From Mycobacterium paraense (GTDB lineage Bacteria > Actinomycetota > Actinomycetes > Mycobacteriales > Mycobacteriaceae): a stretch of 64,000 nucleotides of DNA. Under the pieces are notes generated by a model, which searched no databases, had not been told where the DNA came from, and saw only the letters and a program-made list of their open reading frames with translations. Both the position numbers and the translations under genes were made by a program. The stretch lies in contig NZ_LQPM01000007.1 of assembly GCF_002101815.1 (NCBI RefSeq), positions 124,001-188,000 of the forward strand, in the 5' to 3' direction. Shown in pieces: positions 27,341 to 37,470 of the stretch (position 1 is the first letter of the stretch; every line of letters starts with the position of its first letter).

Positions 27341-28402
27341 GTGTCCCGATTCACGTCGTGGGTGGGTCGGCCCGACCAGTTCGATTGGATCACCGCCGTC
27401 TTGCAAGAGCGCGGACTGCTGCGCGCGACGCAGTGGAGCCTGGCTGCCATCTCCTCGATATCGGCGCTCGTGCCGGTGACCACCATGCTCAGCACCCATC
27501 GGGCGACCGACCGGGTGCTGCTCGTCGACGCGGCCGCCGCGGTCTTCGTCGTCGCCGTCAGCGTCTTCTGGCTGACGCGGTGGCCGACCCGGGTCCAATC
27601 CGAAATCTTCGGAGTCGTCGCCGCGACGTGCATTGCGGCGTGGACCCTGACCCAGCCGACCGCCGCGCTGGCGGCCGTCGGCTGCTGCGCAATGGCGACC
27701 AACAGCGGCTATGTCGCCCTCTTCCACAGCAACAAGTTCCTGGTCTTCAGCGCCGCCTTGGCGGCTGTCGTCTCGGTCGCGACCGGGGTGCACCTGGCTC
27801 GTGAGTCCGACATTGGAACCGGGCTCGCCGCGTTCTGGGTGGTCGCCATGCTCAACCTGTCGTTCCCCCTGGCGATGCGGGGAATGTCGCGGGCCATGGG
27901 GACCTACGCGGAGCGCGCCGACGAAGACTCGCTGACGGGATTGTTCAACCGCCGCGGGTTCATCGCCGCGCTCACCCGGAGACTGGGCGATCCGCGCGCC
28001 GGCGACACCCATCTGACCATGGTCATGATCGACCTCGACGCGTTCAAACGCATCAACGACAACTTCGGCCATGCGGCCGGCGACCGCGCGCTGATCGCCG
28101 TTGCCGACGCGTTGCGGCAAGAGGTGCCACCGACAGCGGTGCTGTGCCGCGCCGGCGGCGAAGAGTTCCTCATCGCAGCCAACGGCTCGTCGCCGGACGC
28201 CGAGCCGATCGCGGAGCAATTGGGCGCTGCCATCGCCGCACTTCCGCAGGGACTGACGGCGAGCATCGGTACGGCCACAGCCGAACTGCCGCCGATGGGC
28301 ATGTCGGACGTCCCCGGGCTCATCGAAAAACTCATCGACGTCGCGGACAGCGCGATGTACACCGCCAAACGCCGCGGCGGCAACCAGGCGCACCACCTTT
28401 GA
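27341..28402 (+). CDS. Membrane-bound diguanylate cyclase (GGDEF)
   Basis: 353 aa. GTG 27341 is chosen because GGGAGGAGG lies about eight bases before it; GTG 27332 lies inside that site. Five or six hydrophobic segments cover about residues 30-185. The GGDEF domain then begins at DEDSLTGLFNRRGF, with metal-binding MIDLDAFKRINDNFGH and the active loop AGGEEF, so it should make cyclic-di-GMP from two GTP. No RxxD inhibitory site is evident five residues before GGEEF. No EAL domain is attached. Confidence 0.9.
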   Translation: MSRFTSWVGRPDQFDWITAVLQERGLLRATQWSLAAISSISALVPVTTMLSTHRATDRVLLVDAAAAVFVVAVSVFWLTRWPTRVQSEIFGVVAATCIAAWTLTQPTAALAAVGCCAMATNSGYVALFHSNKFLVFSAALAAVVSVATGVHLARESDIGTGLAAFWVVAMLNLSFPLAMRGMSRAMGTYAERADEDSLTGLFNRRGFIAALTRRLGDPRAGDTHLTMVMIDLDAFKRINDNFGHAAGDRALIAVADALRQEVPPTAVLCRAGGEEFLIAANGSSPDAEPIAEQLGAAIAALPQGLTASIGTATAELPPMGMSDVPGLIEKLIDVADSAMYTAKRRGGNQAHHL

Positions 28403-28511
28403 CACTTCGCGCCAACGGATTTGAATCGCCCGAATCCGGGTGAACACGCTGCTGCCGGTCCTGCGATCGGTGTAGTTTGCTGCTGGGGCGGACTAGGTGA
28501 AGGAGCCGGTC

Positions 28512-29888
28512 GTGTCGGATGTCGATTACTGCGTGGTCGGGGCCGGGTTCGCGGGCCTGACGGCCGCCCTGAGGTTGAAGCAAGCCGGTCGCTCGGTGGC
28601 CTTGCTGGAGGCCCGCGACCGGATCGGTGGTCGCACGTTCACCGTCACTCGCGACGACGGCAGTTGGATAGACCGCGGCGGCGCCTGGATCGGGCCGGGC
28701 CAGGACCGCATCTACGCGATGATGGACGAGTTCGGCGTGCCGGAATATAAGCAGCACAACGACGGCGACGCGATGATGATCGTCGACGGCAAGAAGCACC
28801 GCTACGGCGGCACCATCCCGTGGTCGATGAGCGCGTGGGCGGTCACCAACCTCGGCATCGGCTTGATGTCGATCGAGAAGATGTGCAAAACGATTCCGGG
28901 CGAGGCCCCGTGGGAGGCCAAGCGCGCCGCCGAGTGGGACCGCATCAGCCTCGGGGAATGGATCGAGAACAACACCATGTCCAAGGCCGCCCGCGAGATG
29001 CTGGACATGGCCATAGCCGGCGTGTACACCTCGGCCGGGTCGGAGACGTCGCTGCTGTGGGCGCTGACGCAGATGGGCTCGGGCGGCGGCCCCACGTTCG
29101 TCATCTCGGGCAAGGGCGGCGCCCAGGACGCCCGGCCCGTGGGCGGGATGGGCGCCGTCTATCGCTCGATCGCCGCCGAACTCGGTGACGCGCTGCACCT
29201 TTCGCGGCCCGTCCGGCAGATCACCCAGGACGGCGACGGCGTGACGGTCGCCGCGGACGGGTTGACGGTGCGGGCGCGGCGGGCCATCGTCGCGATCCCG
29301 CTCGCCATCGCCAGTTCGATTGTGTACGAACCGATGTTGCCGGTGGACCGGGCGTTTTTGCACCAGCGCATGCCGGGTGGCGCCGTCATCAAGATCTCGA
29401 TCATTTACGACGAGCCGTTTTGGCGGGCGGACGGATTGTGCGGTCAATCCGCCGCGCCGGGGTCCCCGGCCACCCTGACCATCGACGCCTGCACGAACAC
29501 CGCCGACCCCGGGATCATGTGCGTCATCACGGAAGGCCCGGCCGCACGGCGGCTGACACGAATGGACGAGGCGGATCGGAAGGCGGCGGTCATCGGCGAG
29601 TTGGTCGACCGGTTCGGCGCCAAGGCCAACGCGCCGCTGGAGTTCCACGAGCAGAACTGGACTACCGAGCGCTACTCGGGCGGCGGCATGATCAGCCACG
29701 CCCCAACCGGTGTCCTGACGGAATTCGGATACACCCTGCGCGAGCCCTGCGGCCGGGTCCACTGGGCCGGCACCGAGAGCTCGGCCGTCATGTGCGGCTG
29801 GATAGACGGCGCGATCCGCTCCGGCGAGCGGGCGGCGGCCGAAGTGACGACGGCCGACACCGCCGCGGCGGCGACGACTCGGGTCTGA
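28512..29888 (+). CDS. Flavin monoamine oxidase family protein
   Basis: 458 aa from GTG 28512 with AGGAG six bases upstream; GTG 28497 is less well placed. The N-terminal FAD dinucleotide motif is VVGAGFAGLTAALRLKQAG, followed by the typical LEARDRIGGRTFT and DRGGAWIGPGQDRI. The C-terminal FAD-covering segment is HWAGTESSAVMCGWIDGAIRSG (two halves), where the serine replaces the cysteine used for covalent FAD in animal MAO. It would oxidise an amine to an aldehyde with release of peroxide. The 3' end overlaps the convergent membrane gene by 101 bp. Confidence 0.9.
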   Translation: MSDVDYCVVGAGFAGLTAALRLKQAGRSVALLEARDRIGGRTFTVTRDDGSWIDRGGAWIGPGQDRIYAMMDEFGVPEYKQHNDGDAMMIVDGKKHRYGGTIPWSMSAWAVTNLGIGLMSIEKMCKTIPGEAPWEAKRAAEWDRISLGEWIENNTMSKAAREMLDMAIAGVYTSAGSETSLLWALTQMGSGGGPTFVISGKGGAQDARPVGGMGAVYRSIAAELGDALHLSRPVRQITQDGDGVTVAADGLTVRARRAIVAIPLAIASSIVYEPMLPVDRAFLHQRMPGGAVIKISIIYDEPFWRADGLCGQSAAPGSPATLTIDACTNTADPGIMCVITEGPAARRLTRMDEADRKAAVIGELVDRFGAKANAPLEFHEQNWTTERYSGGGMISHAPTGVLTEFGYTLREPCGRVHWAGTESSAVMCGWIDGAIRSGERAAAEVTTADTAAAATTRV

Positions 29889-30654
29889 CCACCGACCCCG
29901 CGAAGACCGTCGCCTGCCGCAGTGCCGGAAACACGGTGCCGGACAGCTCGGCGATGACCGTGACGGCGAGCGCCGACCGCCGCCGCGCGCCGTGTTCTTC
30001 TCCCCGCACGACCGCCACGGTGAGTCCGGTGGCGGCGACCGCCAAGAGCAGGTGCCCGGCCGTCATCACCGGCGTGGCCCAGAACGCGACAACGAAGCAC
30101 GCCACGATCGGGTGCCGAGCCGGCCAGCGCACCAGCCTAGAGCCGAATCTGCGCCCCCCGCAAGGCCTTTCACGCCACATGAAGTACCTGATCCGTAGCT
30201 CGAACCGGTCGAGGCGGCGGATGCCGGTGGCCGCGCAGAGGACGCTCGCCCAGCCCAGCCAGAACAACACGTGCGCCCCAAGCCGGCCGGCCGGTGATGG
30301 CACGTCCCACACCACCGCCGGCAGCGCCCGCCACTGCCAATACAGCAGGAACAGGGCCAGGCCGCCGACCAGCGCGTCGGTGCCGCGTTCGCTCGCCCGC
30401 CGCATGCGGTGATACCCAAACGCGAACAGCCCGAGCAGCATCAGATCGATCACGATCGCGTCGCCCAGGGGTGCGCCCACCGCATGGTCGACACTTCGCG
30501 GAACCGCGACGTTTCCGGTGAAGCCGATGCCGTAGAGCAACGCCAAGCGGGACAACGCGTAACAGGCGGCGCCATACCCGCGCGCAAGAGTCGGCGACCC
30601 GTCGAGGAACGGATCGCCAACTCCCCTGCGGCGCTTGGCCTCCAGTGACGCCAC
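29788..30654 (-). CDS. Diverged MddA/NnrU-like integral membrane methyltransferase
   Basis: 288 aa. The first two-thirds follow methanethiol S-methyltransferase (MddA/isoprenylcysteine methyltransferase-like) proteins: LLYGIGFTGNVAVPRSVD, APLGDAIVIDLMLLGLFAF, WQWRALPAVVWDVPSPAGR and ARHP...AFWATPVMT. Several expected elements are changed: the HSxMAR helix reads YHRMRRAS, and the C-terminal FHGEAYRRYRR-type helix is missing after GEEHGARRR. The last 35 residues lie in the overlap with the amine oxidase gene and are Arg/Ser/Pro-rich, as expected of antisense read-through. It is probably a decaying or redirected family member. Confidence 0.6.
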   Translation of the reverse strand: MASLEAKRRRGVGDPFLDGSPTLARGYGAACYALSRLALLYGIGFTGNVAVPRSVDHAVGAPLGDAIVIDLMLLGLFAFGYHRMRRASERGTDALVGGLALFLLYWQWRALPAVVWDVPSPAGRLGAHVLFWLGWASVLCAATGIRRLDRFELRIRYFMWRERPCGGRRFGSRLVRWPARHPIVACFVVAFWATPVMTAGHLLLAVAATGLTVAVVRGEEHGARRRSALAVTVIAELSGTVFPALRQATVFAGSVVRPESSPPRRCRPSSLRPPPARRSGSRRLSSRT

Positions 30655-30661
30655 CCCCGCC

Positions 30662-31774
30662 CTAGCCGACCCCGACGCGCGGCACCACGGTGGGCCGCGA
30701 CTGCAGCACCTGCGGGCTCGCCCCGCCGCGGCCCAACATCGCGCCGGACACTCCGGCGCCCATGCCGCCCATCGGCATCGGCATCATCGGCATGCCCCCC
30801 ATACCGGCCCCGACTCCCGCTGCGGCGCCCGGCATTTCGCCGCCCAGCCCCGACATGGCCGCGCTGACCATGCGCGCCGGCGTCGATCCCTCCCACGTCG
30901 GGGGCACCGACATCGAGCCCACCAGCCGGGCCTTGCCCAGGCCCGCCGGCATGGCCGGCCCCAGTCCCGCTCCGCCGCCGAACGGCTTCAGGTCCGGGGC
31001 GGTGCTGCTGACAAACTTCGGAACGTCGGCCCCGACCGCTGCCGCATTGGCCAGTCCCGCAGTGCCGGCGTTGGCGCCCTGCGCCAGCGACATGATCGGG
31101 GACATCAGCATGCTGATCGGGAGCGTCGCGACTTGCGCCACCGATGACAGCGACTGCAGGGGCGCCCCGGAAACCAGCGACTGCAAGGCGGTCAGCAGGC
31201 TCGTGGCCGCGTCCGAGCCACCTTGCATTGCGGGAGCGGCCAAGCCCGCCAGGCTGATCGGCGGCGCCGCGAACGGCGTCAACGCCGTTGCCACCGACAT
31301 CGCCCCGGCGTGGTAGCCGACCATCGCGGCGACGTCCTGCGCCCACATCTCCACGTAGTGGAACTCCGTGGCCGCGATCGCCGGCGTGTTCTGGCCCAGA
31401 AAGTTGGTCGCCACCAACGTCATCAGCTGCATGCGGTTCGCCGCCACGGCGGCCGGGTGCACGGTCAGTGTCTGCGCCGCCTCGAACGTCGTCGCAGCCG
31501 CCCGCGCCTGCGCCGCCGCCGTCTCGGCCTGCGTCGCCGCCGCCGACAACCACCCCACGTACGGCGCCGCCGCGCCAGCCATGGCCGCGGCCGACGGTCC
31601 CTGCCAGGCCGTGCCCGCCAGACCCGACGTCACCGACCCGAAAGACGCAGCCGCCGAACCCAACTCGGCGGCCAGCCCCTCCCAGGCCGCCGCAGCCTCC
31701 AACATCGGACCCGGCCCCGCACCCAGATACATCCGCGCCGAATTGATCTCCGGCGGCAACACCAAAAAACTCAC
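30662..31774 (-). CDS. PPE family protein (SVP subfamily)
   Basis: 370 aa from GTG 31774, aligned with the neighbouring PPE start; GTG 31777 is one codon longer. The N-terminal PPE domain of about 180 residues starts [19 protein letters not shown], with the WxG turn in AWQG. The C-terminal half has [10 protein letters not shown], the hallmark of PPE-SVP proteins, and ends in a Gly/Met-rich tail. PPE proteins pair with PE proteins and leave the cell through type VII secretion. It follows the PPE-MPTR gene by 12 bases and shares most of its PPE domain with it. Confidence 0.9.
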   Translation of the reverse strand: MSFLVLPPEINSARMYLGAGPGPMLEAAAAWEGLAAELGSAAASFGSVTSGLAGTAWQGPSAAAMAGAAAPYVGWLSAAATQAETAAAQARAAATTFEAAQTLTVHPAAVAANRMQLMTLVATNFLGQNTPAIAATEFHYVEMWAQDVAAMVGYHAGAMSVATALTPFAAPPISLAGLAAPAMQGGSDAATSLLTALQSLVSGAPLQSLSSVAQVATLPISMLMSPIMSLAQGANAGTAGLANAAAVGADVPKFVSSTAPDLKPFGGGAGLGPAMPAGLGKARLVGSMSVPPTWEGSTPARMVSAAMSGLGGEMPGAAAGVGAGMGGMPMMPMPMGGMGAGVSGAMLGRGGASPQVLQSRPTVVPRVGVG

Positions 31775-31786
31775 CACACCCGTCCT

Positions 31787-33568
31787 CTATTGGAAGAAGC
31801 CCGATTGCGCGTCGCGCTTGTTGAAGAAGCCCGAGTCGTCGTTGCCGGAGTTGCCGATTCCCGAGTTGAAGACGTTCGAGTTGCCGATGCCGATGTTGTC
31901 GAAGCCCGTGTTTCCGATGCCGGCCAGGAAACTGCCCGAGTTGTTGATCCCGACGTTGTTGCCGTTGCCCGAGTTACCGAAGCCGGACTCGAAGGCGAGG
32001 CCGGTGTTCTGGAAGCCGGAGCTGTCGCCGCCGGAGTTGAAGAAGCCCGACGAGTCGAGGCCGGTGGTGCCGAAACCGGAGTTCTTGACGCCGACGGGAG
32101 TGACCGTGCTGCCGAAGCCGGTGTTCAAGTTGCCGGAGTCGAAGCCGCCCGTGTTACTGGAACCCGCGTTGCCCCAACCGGTATTGATGGAACCCGCGTT
32201 GAAGTCCCCGGTGTTCAGCGAACCGGCGTTGCCGCTGCCGGTGTTCTGGAAGCCGGAATTCCCCATCCCGAAGTTTTGCGAACCGCCGTTGAGCATCCCC
32301 ATGTTGTTCGCACCGCCGTTGCCGACACCGAAGTTGCTGAAGCCGCTGTTCAAAAAGCCGGTGTTGCCCTGCCCCGCGTTGGTGAAGCCCGTGTTGAAGC
32401 TGCCCGAGTTCTCGAAACCGAAGCTGTGATTGCCGGAGTTGAAGAGGCCGACGTTGCCGGTGCCGGAGTTGAAGAAGCCGATGTTGCCGGTGCCCGAGTT
32501 GCCGAAGCCGATATTTCCCGTCCCCGAGTTCAGCCCGCCGAAACCGATCTGGTTGTCACCGGTGAGCCCGAAGCCGATGTCGTTGTTGCCCGTGTTGCCG
32601 AAGCCGAAGTTGTGGGTGCCGGTGTTAGCGATGCCGACGTTGTTGCTGCCCCGGTTCCCGAAGCCCATGTTCGAGTCGCCGCGGTTGCCGCTGCCGACGT
32701 TGCCGCTGCCGAGATTTCCGTTGCCGACGTTGGTGTTGCCGAGGTTTCCGGCGCCGACGTTCCCCAGGCCGTTGTTGCCGAAGCCGGTGTTGTTGTTGCC
32801 CGCGTTGCCGGCGCCCAGATTTTGGTTGCCGCGGTTGCCGCTGCCGATGTTGCCGACGCCGTTGTTGCCGTTGCCGACGTTGGTGCTGCCGATGTTGCCG
32901 CTGCCGACGTTCTGGCTGCCGCTGTTGCCGCTGCCCAGGTTTTGGTTGCCGTTGTTGCCGCCGCCGACATTGCCAGCGCCCGCGTTGCCGGCGCCGACGT
33001 TGAAGTTCGCGAGGGCCGCCTGCACCTGACCCAGTGGCCCGGGCAGGGTTTGCAACGCCTGGGCCATGGGCGTGAGCTGCGCGGCCACCGCCGAGGCGCC
33101 GCCGTGATACCCCACCATCGCCGACACGTCGGCGGCCCACATCTGTTCGTACTGCGCCTCGGTCGCCGCGATCGCCGGCGCGTTGAGCCCCAGTAGATTC
33201 GACCGCACCAACGACACGAACTGGCCGCGGTTGGCCGCCACCGCGCCGGGATGCACCGTCGCCGAGGCCGCCGCCTCAAACGCCGACGCCGCCGCGCGCG
33301 CCTGCCCGGCCGCGCTTTGCGCCTGCGCCGCCGCCGCCGACAACCACCCCACGTACGGCGCCGCCGCGCCCGCCATCGCCGCCGCGGCCGCGCCCTGCCA
33401 GGCCGCGTCCGCCAACCCCGACGTCACCGACCCGAACGAGCCGGCAGCCGAACCCAGCTCTCCGGCCAGTCCCTCCCAGGCCGCCGCCGCCTCCAACATC
33501 GGACCCGGCCCCGCACCCAGATACATCCGCGCCGAATTGATCTCGGGCGGCAACACCAAGAAACTCAT
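31787..33568 (-). CDS. PPE family protein (MPTR subfamily)
   Basis: 593 aa. A PPE domain (residues 1 to about 180, [19 protein letters not shown] and AWQG) is followed by some 400 residues of tandem NxGxGNxG and NTGxxNxG pentapeptide-type repeats, the major polymorphic tandem repeat class. It ends in a short charged tail [10 protein letters not shown]. It is likely an exported, surface-associated protein. Its ATG overlaps the stop of a truncated PE gene (ATGA at 33565-33568), so the ancestral PE-PPE coupling is still visible. Confidence 0.92.
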   Translation of the reverse strand: MSFLVLPPEINSARMYLGAGPGPMLEAAAAWEGLAGELGSAAGSFGSVTSGLADAAWQGAAAAAMAGAAAPYVGWLSAAAAQAQSAAGQARAAASAFEAAASATVHPGAVAANRGQFVSLVRSNLLGLNAPAIAATEAQYEQMWAADVSAMVGYHGGASAVAAQLTPMAQALQTLPGPLGQVQAALANFNVGAGNAGAGNVGGGNNGNQNLGSGNSGSQNVGSGNIGSTNVGNGNNGVGNIGSGNRGNQNLGAGNAGNNNTGFGNNGLGNVGAGNLGNTNVGNGNLGSGNVGSGNRGDSNMGFGNRGSNNVGIANTGTHNFGFGNTGNNDIGFGLTGDNQIGFGGLNSGTGNIGFGNSGTGNIGFFNSGTGNVGLFNSGNHSFGFENSGSFNTGFTNAGQGNTGFLNSGFSNFGVGNGGANNMGMLNGGSQNFGMGNSGFQNTGSGNAGSLNTGDFNAGSINTGWGNAGSSNTGGFDSGNLNTGFGSTVTPVGVKNSGFGTTGLDSSGFFNSGGDSSGFQNTGLAFESGFGNSGNGNNVGINNSGSFLAGIGNTGFDNIGIGNSNVFNSGIGNSGNDDSGFFNKRDAQSGFFQ

Positions 33569-33699
33569 CCCAACCGTCCTTCGCCGTCGTCGTGGCCGCC
33601 GCGTTTGCCGCGGCTCGGCTGCGAGCGGACGTCCGCCACTTCCGCCGACGCCGCCGACGCCGCCGCCGAGGCCTCCGGGGCCGCTATCAGGTACGACAT
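33565..33699 (-). pseudogene. Truncated PE family gene upstream of the PPE pair
   Basis: A 44-codon frame begins at ATG 33699 after GGGAGGA at 33705-33711, the same leader as the PE_PGRS gene at 37471. It starts [15 protein letters not shown] with the PE motif at residues 8-9, then leaves the PE pattern after AEVADVRS and ends at a TGA overlapping the PPE start. One frame over, the same DNA reads AAANAAATTTA, which looks like the missing PE helix, so a frameshift plus deletion is likely. Full PE domains have about 100 residues. The translational coupling may still help PPE expression. Confidence 0.65.
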
Positions 33700-33711
33700 C
33701 GCCGTCCTCCC

Positions 33712-34051
33712 GCTCCCAAGCCGTGCGGCCGATCGGTTGAAAGCGCAGCGAATTGCGATCCCGGCCCCGACTTCTGTTCCAAGTGAGTCAAATATGGGGG
33801 GCCCGGCGTCGAACTAACGTCGGCCGAATCGCGTAGATACTCAGCATGAGGGGTCGTAAATGCAGCGCGGTGCGGGGTCGTAGGGCCGCCACCGGCAAAT
33901 CGTCAGCCCCGGTGCCCGGGGTGGCCGCCGGTGGGCTCCGCCGCCCCGATGACCTCAACAGTTTTCGGTTGGTATTCGACCCGTGGTGGCTGGCATGAGC
34001 GAAACTGGTGTGCGCGGGGATTTACGGTCATGTAAGAGGCATGGCCATCGC
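33712..34051. other. Intergenic region without a recognised gene
   Basis: About 340 bases separate the PE remnant from the cyclase-LuxR gene. The segment would hold the promoters of the minus-strand PE-PPE-PPE transcript and of the plus-strand regulator. I see no tRNA, clear palindrome or supported short frame in it. Confidence 0.5.
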
Positions 34052-37000
34052 ATGAGGGAGCGTATGCCCACAGGAACGGTCACCCTGCTGCTCGCCGATT
34101 CCGAGGGCTCCGAGCGACTGTGGGAAAGCCAGCCGGAGCAAACGACGGCGGCGCTCGCGCGGCTCGGCCGCGCCGCCTCCGAGATCGTGCCCGCCCACGA
34201 CGGCGTGCTGGCGGCCGGGACGGGCGGCGGCGACGGCTTCCTGGCCGCTTTCGCCCACGCGACCGACGCGGTGGCGTGTGCTGTGGCGTTGCAGCGGGCG
34301 CCGCTGGCGCCGATCCGGCTGCGCGTCGGCGTGCACACCGGCGAGGTTGAGCTGGGCGATGCCGGTGAGTATGTCGGCTCGACCCCCGAGCGGGCGGCCG
34401 CCCTGCGCGACCTGGCGCACGGCGGCCAGATTCTGCTCTCGGGCATCACGCGCGACCTGGTCATCGACCAATTGCCGGCCGACGCCTGGCTGACCGATCT
34501 CGGCACCCACCAGCTCGGCGACCTGCCCCGCCCCGAGCGGCTGGCGCAGCTCTGCCACTCCGACCTGGACGTCGAATTCCCGCCGCTGCGCACCACCGGA
34601 AGCGTCGTCCCGCACGGGCTGCCGGTGCAGCTGACCCGGTTCGTGGGTCGCGTCACCCTGACCAACGACGTCGTCAAGGCCCTGTACGAGAACCGGCTGG
34701 TGACCCTGGCCGGCGCCGGCGGCGTCGGTAAGACCCGGTTGGCGGTGCAGGTCGCCGCCCAGGCGGCGGCCGAGTTCGACGGCAACGTGTGGTTTGTCGA
34801 CCTGACGCCGGTCACCGATCCCGAGGTGGTGCCGGTCGCGGCGATGCGGGCGCTCGGCCTCCCCGACCAGCCGGGCCGCTCGGCGACGGAAACGCTGGTG
34901 CGGTTCCTTGGCGACCGCCCGGTGCTGCTGGTTCTGGACAACTGCGAGCACCTGATCGACGAGTGCGCGGAACTGACCGTCGCGCTCCTGGGCGCCTGCC
35001 CGCAGCTGACAATCCTGACGACCAGCCGCGAGCCGATCGGGGTGGCCGGCGAGGTGACCTGGCGGGTGCCGTCGCTGTCGCTGGCCGACGAGGCGATCGA
35101 GCTCTTCGTCGACCGCGCGCGCCTGGCCCGGCCCGATTTCAGCATCGCCGTCGACGACAGCGCCGCGGTGCGCGAGATCTGCGTTCGCGTGGACGGCCTG
35201 CCGCTGGGCATCGAGCTCGCCGCGGCGCGCGTGCGGATGATGTCGCTGACGGAGATCCTCGACGGCCTGCGCAACCGGTTCCGGCTGGTGACCGGCGCCC
35301 GCGTCGGGACGCGCCGCAAGAAGACCCTCGGCGAGTCGGTCGACTGGTCCCACGCGCTGCTGACCGAGCCGGAGCGCATCCTGTTCCGGCGGCTCGCGGT
35401 GTTCCGGGCCGGCTTCGACCTCGATGCCGCGCGGGCCGTCGGCGACGGCGATCCCGTGCAGCAGCAGCAGGTGCTCGACCGGCTCGCCCAGTTGGTGGAC
35501 AAGTCGCTGGTGGTGGCCGAATACGCCGGCGACCGCACGCGTTTCCGGCTGCTCGAGACCGTGCGCCACTACGCCGCGGCCAAGCTCGCGGAATCCGGGG
35601 AAGCCGACGAGGTGCACGCGCGGCACCGCGATTACTACACGGCGCTCGCCGCCCTGCTGGACAGCGCCGCCGACGCCGACCACCAGCGCCGCATCGAACA
35701 GGTCGAGATCGAGATCGACAACCTGCGCGCGGCGTTCGCGTGGAGCCGGCAGACCGGCGACATCGAAAAGGCGCTGGAGCTGACCTCGTCGCTGCAACCG
35801 CTGTGGCAGACGCGGGGCCGCATCCAGGAGGGGCTGGCCTGGTTCGACGCCACCCTCGCCGAGCACGACGCGCGACGCTCCGACATCTCGGCCGTGGTGC
35901 GCGGGCGCGCGCTCGCCGACAAGGCGGTCCTCGACGCGTCGCGCAGCATCGGCGACAACCTCGAGCAGGCGCAGCAGGCCGTCGCGATCGCCCGCGAGAT
36001 CGACGACCCCGCGCTGCTGGCGCGCGCGCTCACCGCCTGCGGCGCCATCGCTTCCTACAGCGCCGCCGCGGCCCGCCCGTACCTGGCCGAGGCGATTGGC
36101 ATCGCCCGCTCGCTGGACGACCAGTGGCGGCTGACCCAGATCCTGACCTGGCAGGCCAACGGCGCGTTCTACGCGGGTGACCCGATCGCCGCGGAAGAGA
36201 CCTCCCAAGAGGGGTGGGAGATCGCCGACGCGATCGGCGACCGGTTCCACGCGCGCTCGTGCCGCTGGACCCTCGGCCTGGCGCAGATGATGAAGGGCGA
36301 TCTGGCCCAGTCCGTCGAGCAATTCGAGGCGGTGACCGCCGATGCGGACGCGGCGCACGACGTCCTGTTCAGGTGGGGCGCCCGGCTGAGCCTCAGCCTC
36401 GCGCTCTCTTTCCAGGGTCATACCGGCGCGGCCATGGCCACCGCCCGGGCGTCCCTGGACGCGGCCGGCGACCTCTGGCCCTACAACGAGGGATTCAGTT
36501 ACGCGGTCCTGGTCACCGCGGCGGCGGCGGCCGGCGATCTGGCGGCGGCGACCGAGGCCATCGAGGCCGCCCAGCAACGCCTCAGCCCGCAGGGCGAACT
36601 CGGCGCGGCGATCGTCAACCCAATGGCCGACGTGGCGCTCGCGCGCGGCGATCTGGTCGAGGCGCGGCGCTGGGCGGACCAACAGGTCGCGGCGTCGGCG
36701 GGCTGGCACCTGGCCCGGGCGCTGACCACGCGGGCGCGCATCTCGATCGCCAAGGGCGAGCCCGACCAAGCCGAGCGCGACGCGCACAAGGCGCTCGGCT
36801 GCGCCGCCGAGTGCCAGGCGCACCTTGCCGTTCCCGACATCCTCGAGTGCCTCGGGCGGCTGGCCGCGGACGGCCTGAGCCATCGCGACTCGGCGCGGCT
36901 CTTCGGCGCGGCCGACCGGATTCGCCATCGAATCGGCGTGGTGCGGTTCCGCATCCACGACGCGGACCACGAGCGGACGCTCGCCGCGCTGCGCGACACC

Positions 37001-37303
37001 ATGGGCGAGCAGGACTTCGACGCCGCATGGGCGGAAGGGGCCGGGCTGTCGCTTGACGAGGCCGTCGCCTACGCGCGCCGCGGTCGCGGGGAGCGCAAGC
37101 GCCCTACGAGCGGCTGGGCCGCGCTCACCCCGACCGAGCGCGACGTCGCGTGGCTGGTGGCCGACGGGCTGGCCAACAACGAGATCGCCGCCCGGCTGTT
37201 CATCTCCCGGCGCACGGTGCAGACCCACCTGACGCACGTCTACGCGAAGCTGGGCATCAGCTCCCGGGTGCAGCTCGCCCAGGAAGTCGCCGGCCACCGC
37301 TAA
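34052..37303 (+). CDS. Cyclase-like domain/ATPase/LuxR transcriptional regulator
   Basis: 1083 aa from ATG 34052 (ATG 34064 and GTG 33983 are alternatives). In order: a class III cyclase-like domain (TVTLLLADSEGSERLWE to about residue 165); a STAND-type ATPase with P-loop GAGGVGKTRLA and LLVLDNCEHL; helical TPR-like repeats; and a C-terminal LuxR helix-turn-helix LTPTERDVAWLVADGLANNEIAARLFISRRTVQTHL (in parts). The cyclase domain keeps two metal aspartates (LAD, GGDG) but lacks the purine-specifying lysine and the Asn/Arg transition-state pair (STPERAAAL), so it is probably a sensor rather than an enzyme. Related multidomain regulators exist in M. tuberculosis. Confidence 0.92.
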   Translation: MRERMPTGTVTLLLADSEGSERLWESQPEQTTAALARLGRAASEIVPAHDGVLAAGTGGGDGFLAAFAHATDAVACAVALQRAPLAPIRLRVGVHTGEVELGDAGEYVGSTPERAAALRDLAHGGQILLSGITRDLVIDQLPADAWLTDLGTHQLGDLPRPERLAQLCHSDLDVEFPPLRTTGSVVPHGLPVQLTRFVGRVTLTNDVVKALYENRLVTLAGAGGVGKTRLAVQVAAQAAAEFDGNVWFVDLTPVTDPEVVPVAAMRALGLPDQPGRSATETLVRFLGDRPVLLVLDNCEHLIDECAELTVALLGACPQLTILTTSREPIGVAGEVTWRVPSLSLADEAIELFVDRARLARPDFSIAVDDSAAVREICVRVDGLPLGIELAAARVRMMSLTEILDGLRNRFRLVTGARVGTRRKKTLGESVDWSHALLTEPERILFRRLAVFRAGFDLDAARAVGDGDPVQQQQVLDRLAQLVDKSLVVAEYAGDRTRFRLLETVRHYAAAKLAESGEADEVHARHRDYYTALAALLDSAADADHQRRIEQVEIEIDNLRAAFAWSRQTGDIEKALELTSSLQPLWQTRGRIQEGLAWFDATLAEHDARRSDISAVVRGRALADKAVLDASRSIGDNLEQAQQAVAIAREIDDPALLARALTACGAIASYSAAAARPYLAEAIGIARSLDDQWRLTQILTWQANGAFYAGDPIAAEETSQEGWEIADAIGDRFHARSCRWTLGLAQMMKGDLAQSVEQFEAVTADADAAHDVLFRWGARLSLSLALSFQGHTGAAMATARASLDAAGDLWPYNEGFSYAVLVTAAAAAGDLAAATEAIEAAQQRLSPQGELGAAIVNPMADVALARGDLVEARRWADQQVAASAGWHLARALTTRARISIAKGEPDQAERDAHKALGCAAECQAHLAVPDILECLGRLAADGLSHRDSARLFGAADRIRHRIGVVRFRIHDADHERTLAALRDTMGEQDFDAAWAEGAGLSLDEAVAYARRGRGERKRPTSGWAALTPTERDVAWLVADGLANNEIAARLFISRRTVQTHLTHVYAKLGISSRVQLAQEVAGHR

Positions 37304-37470
37304 GCGCTGCCGGCGCGCGAATCTACGACCCCCCGCCGGGCGCGATTACGAGCTATGACCGAGGTTTCGCCGCCGCATCCCCCGCATCCTGAATTCGATT
37401 CCAGACGAGCGTCCGGATGCGCAGCGCCGCATATCCGCCACCACGCTCGATGACGACCGGGAGGACAGCG

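Noticed and set aside
31223..33196. Plus-strand frames opposite the PPE repeats (Val/Glu- or Leu/Pro-rich)
   Set aside because: They only mirror the MPTR repeats and have no start signals or family match.
34028..37297. 1089-codon minus-strand frame opposite the cyclase-LuxR gene
   Set aside because: It is antisense to recognised domains along its whole length; composition is that of a third-position GC shadow.
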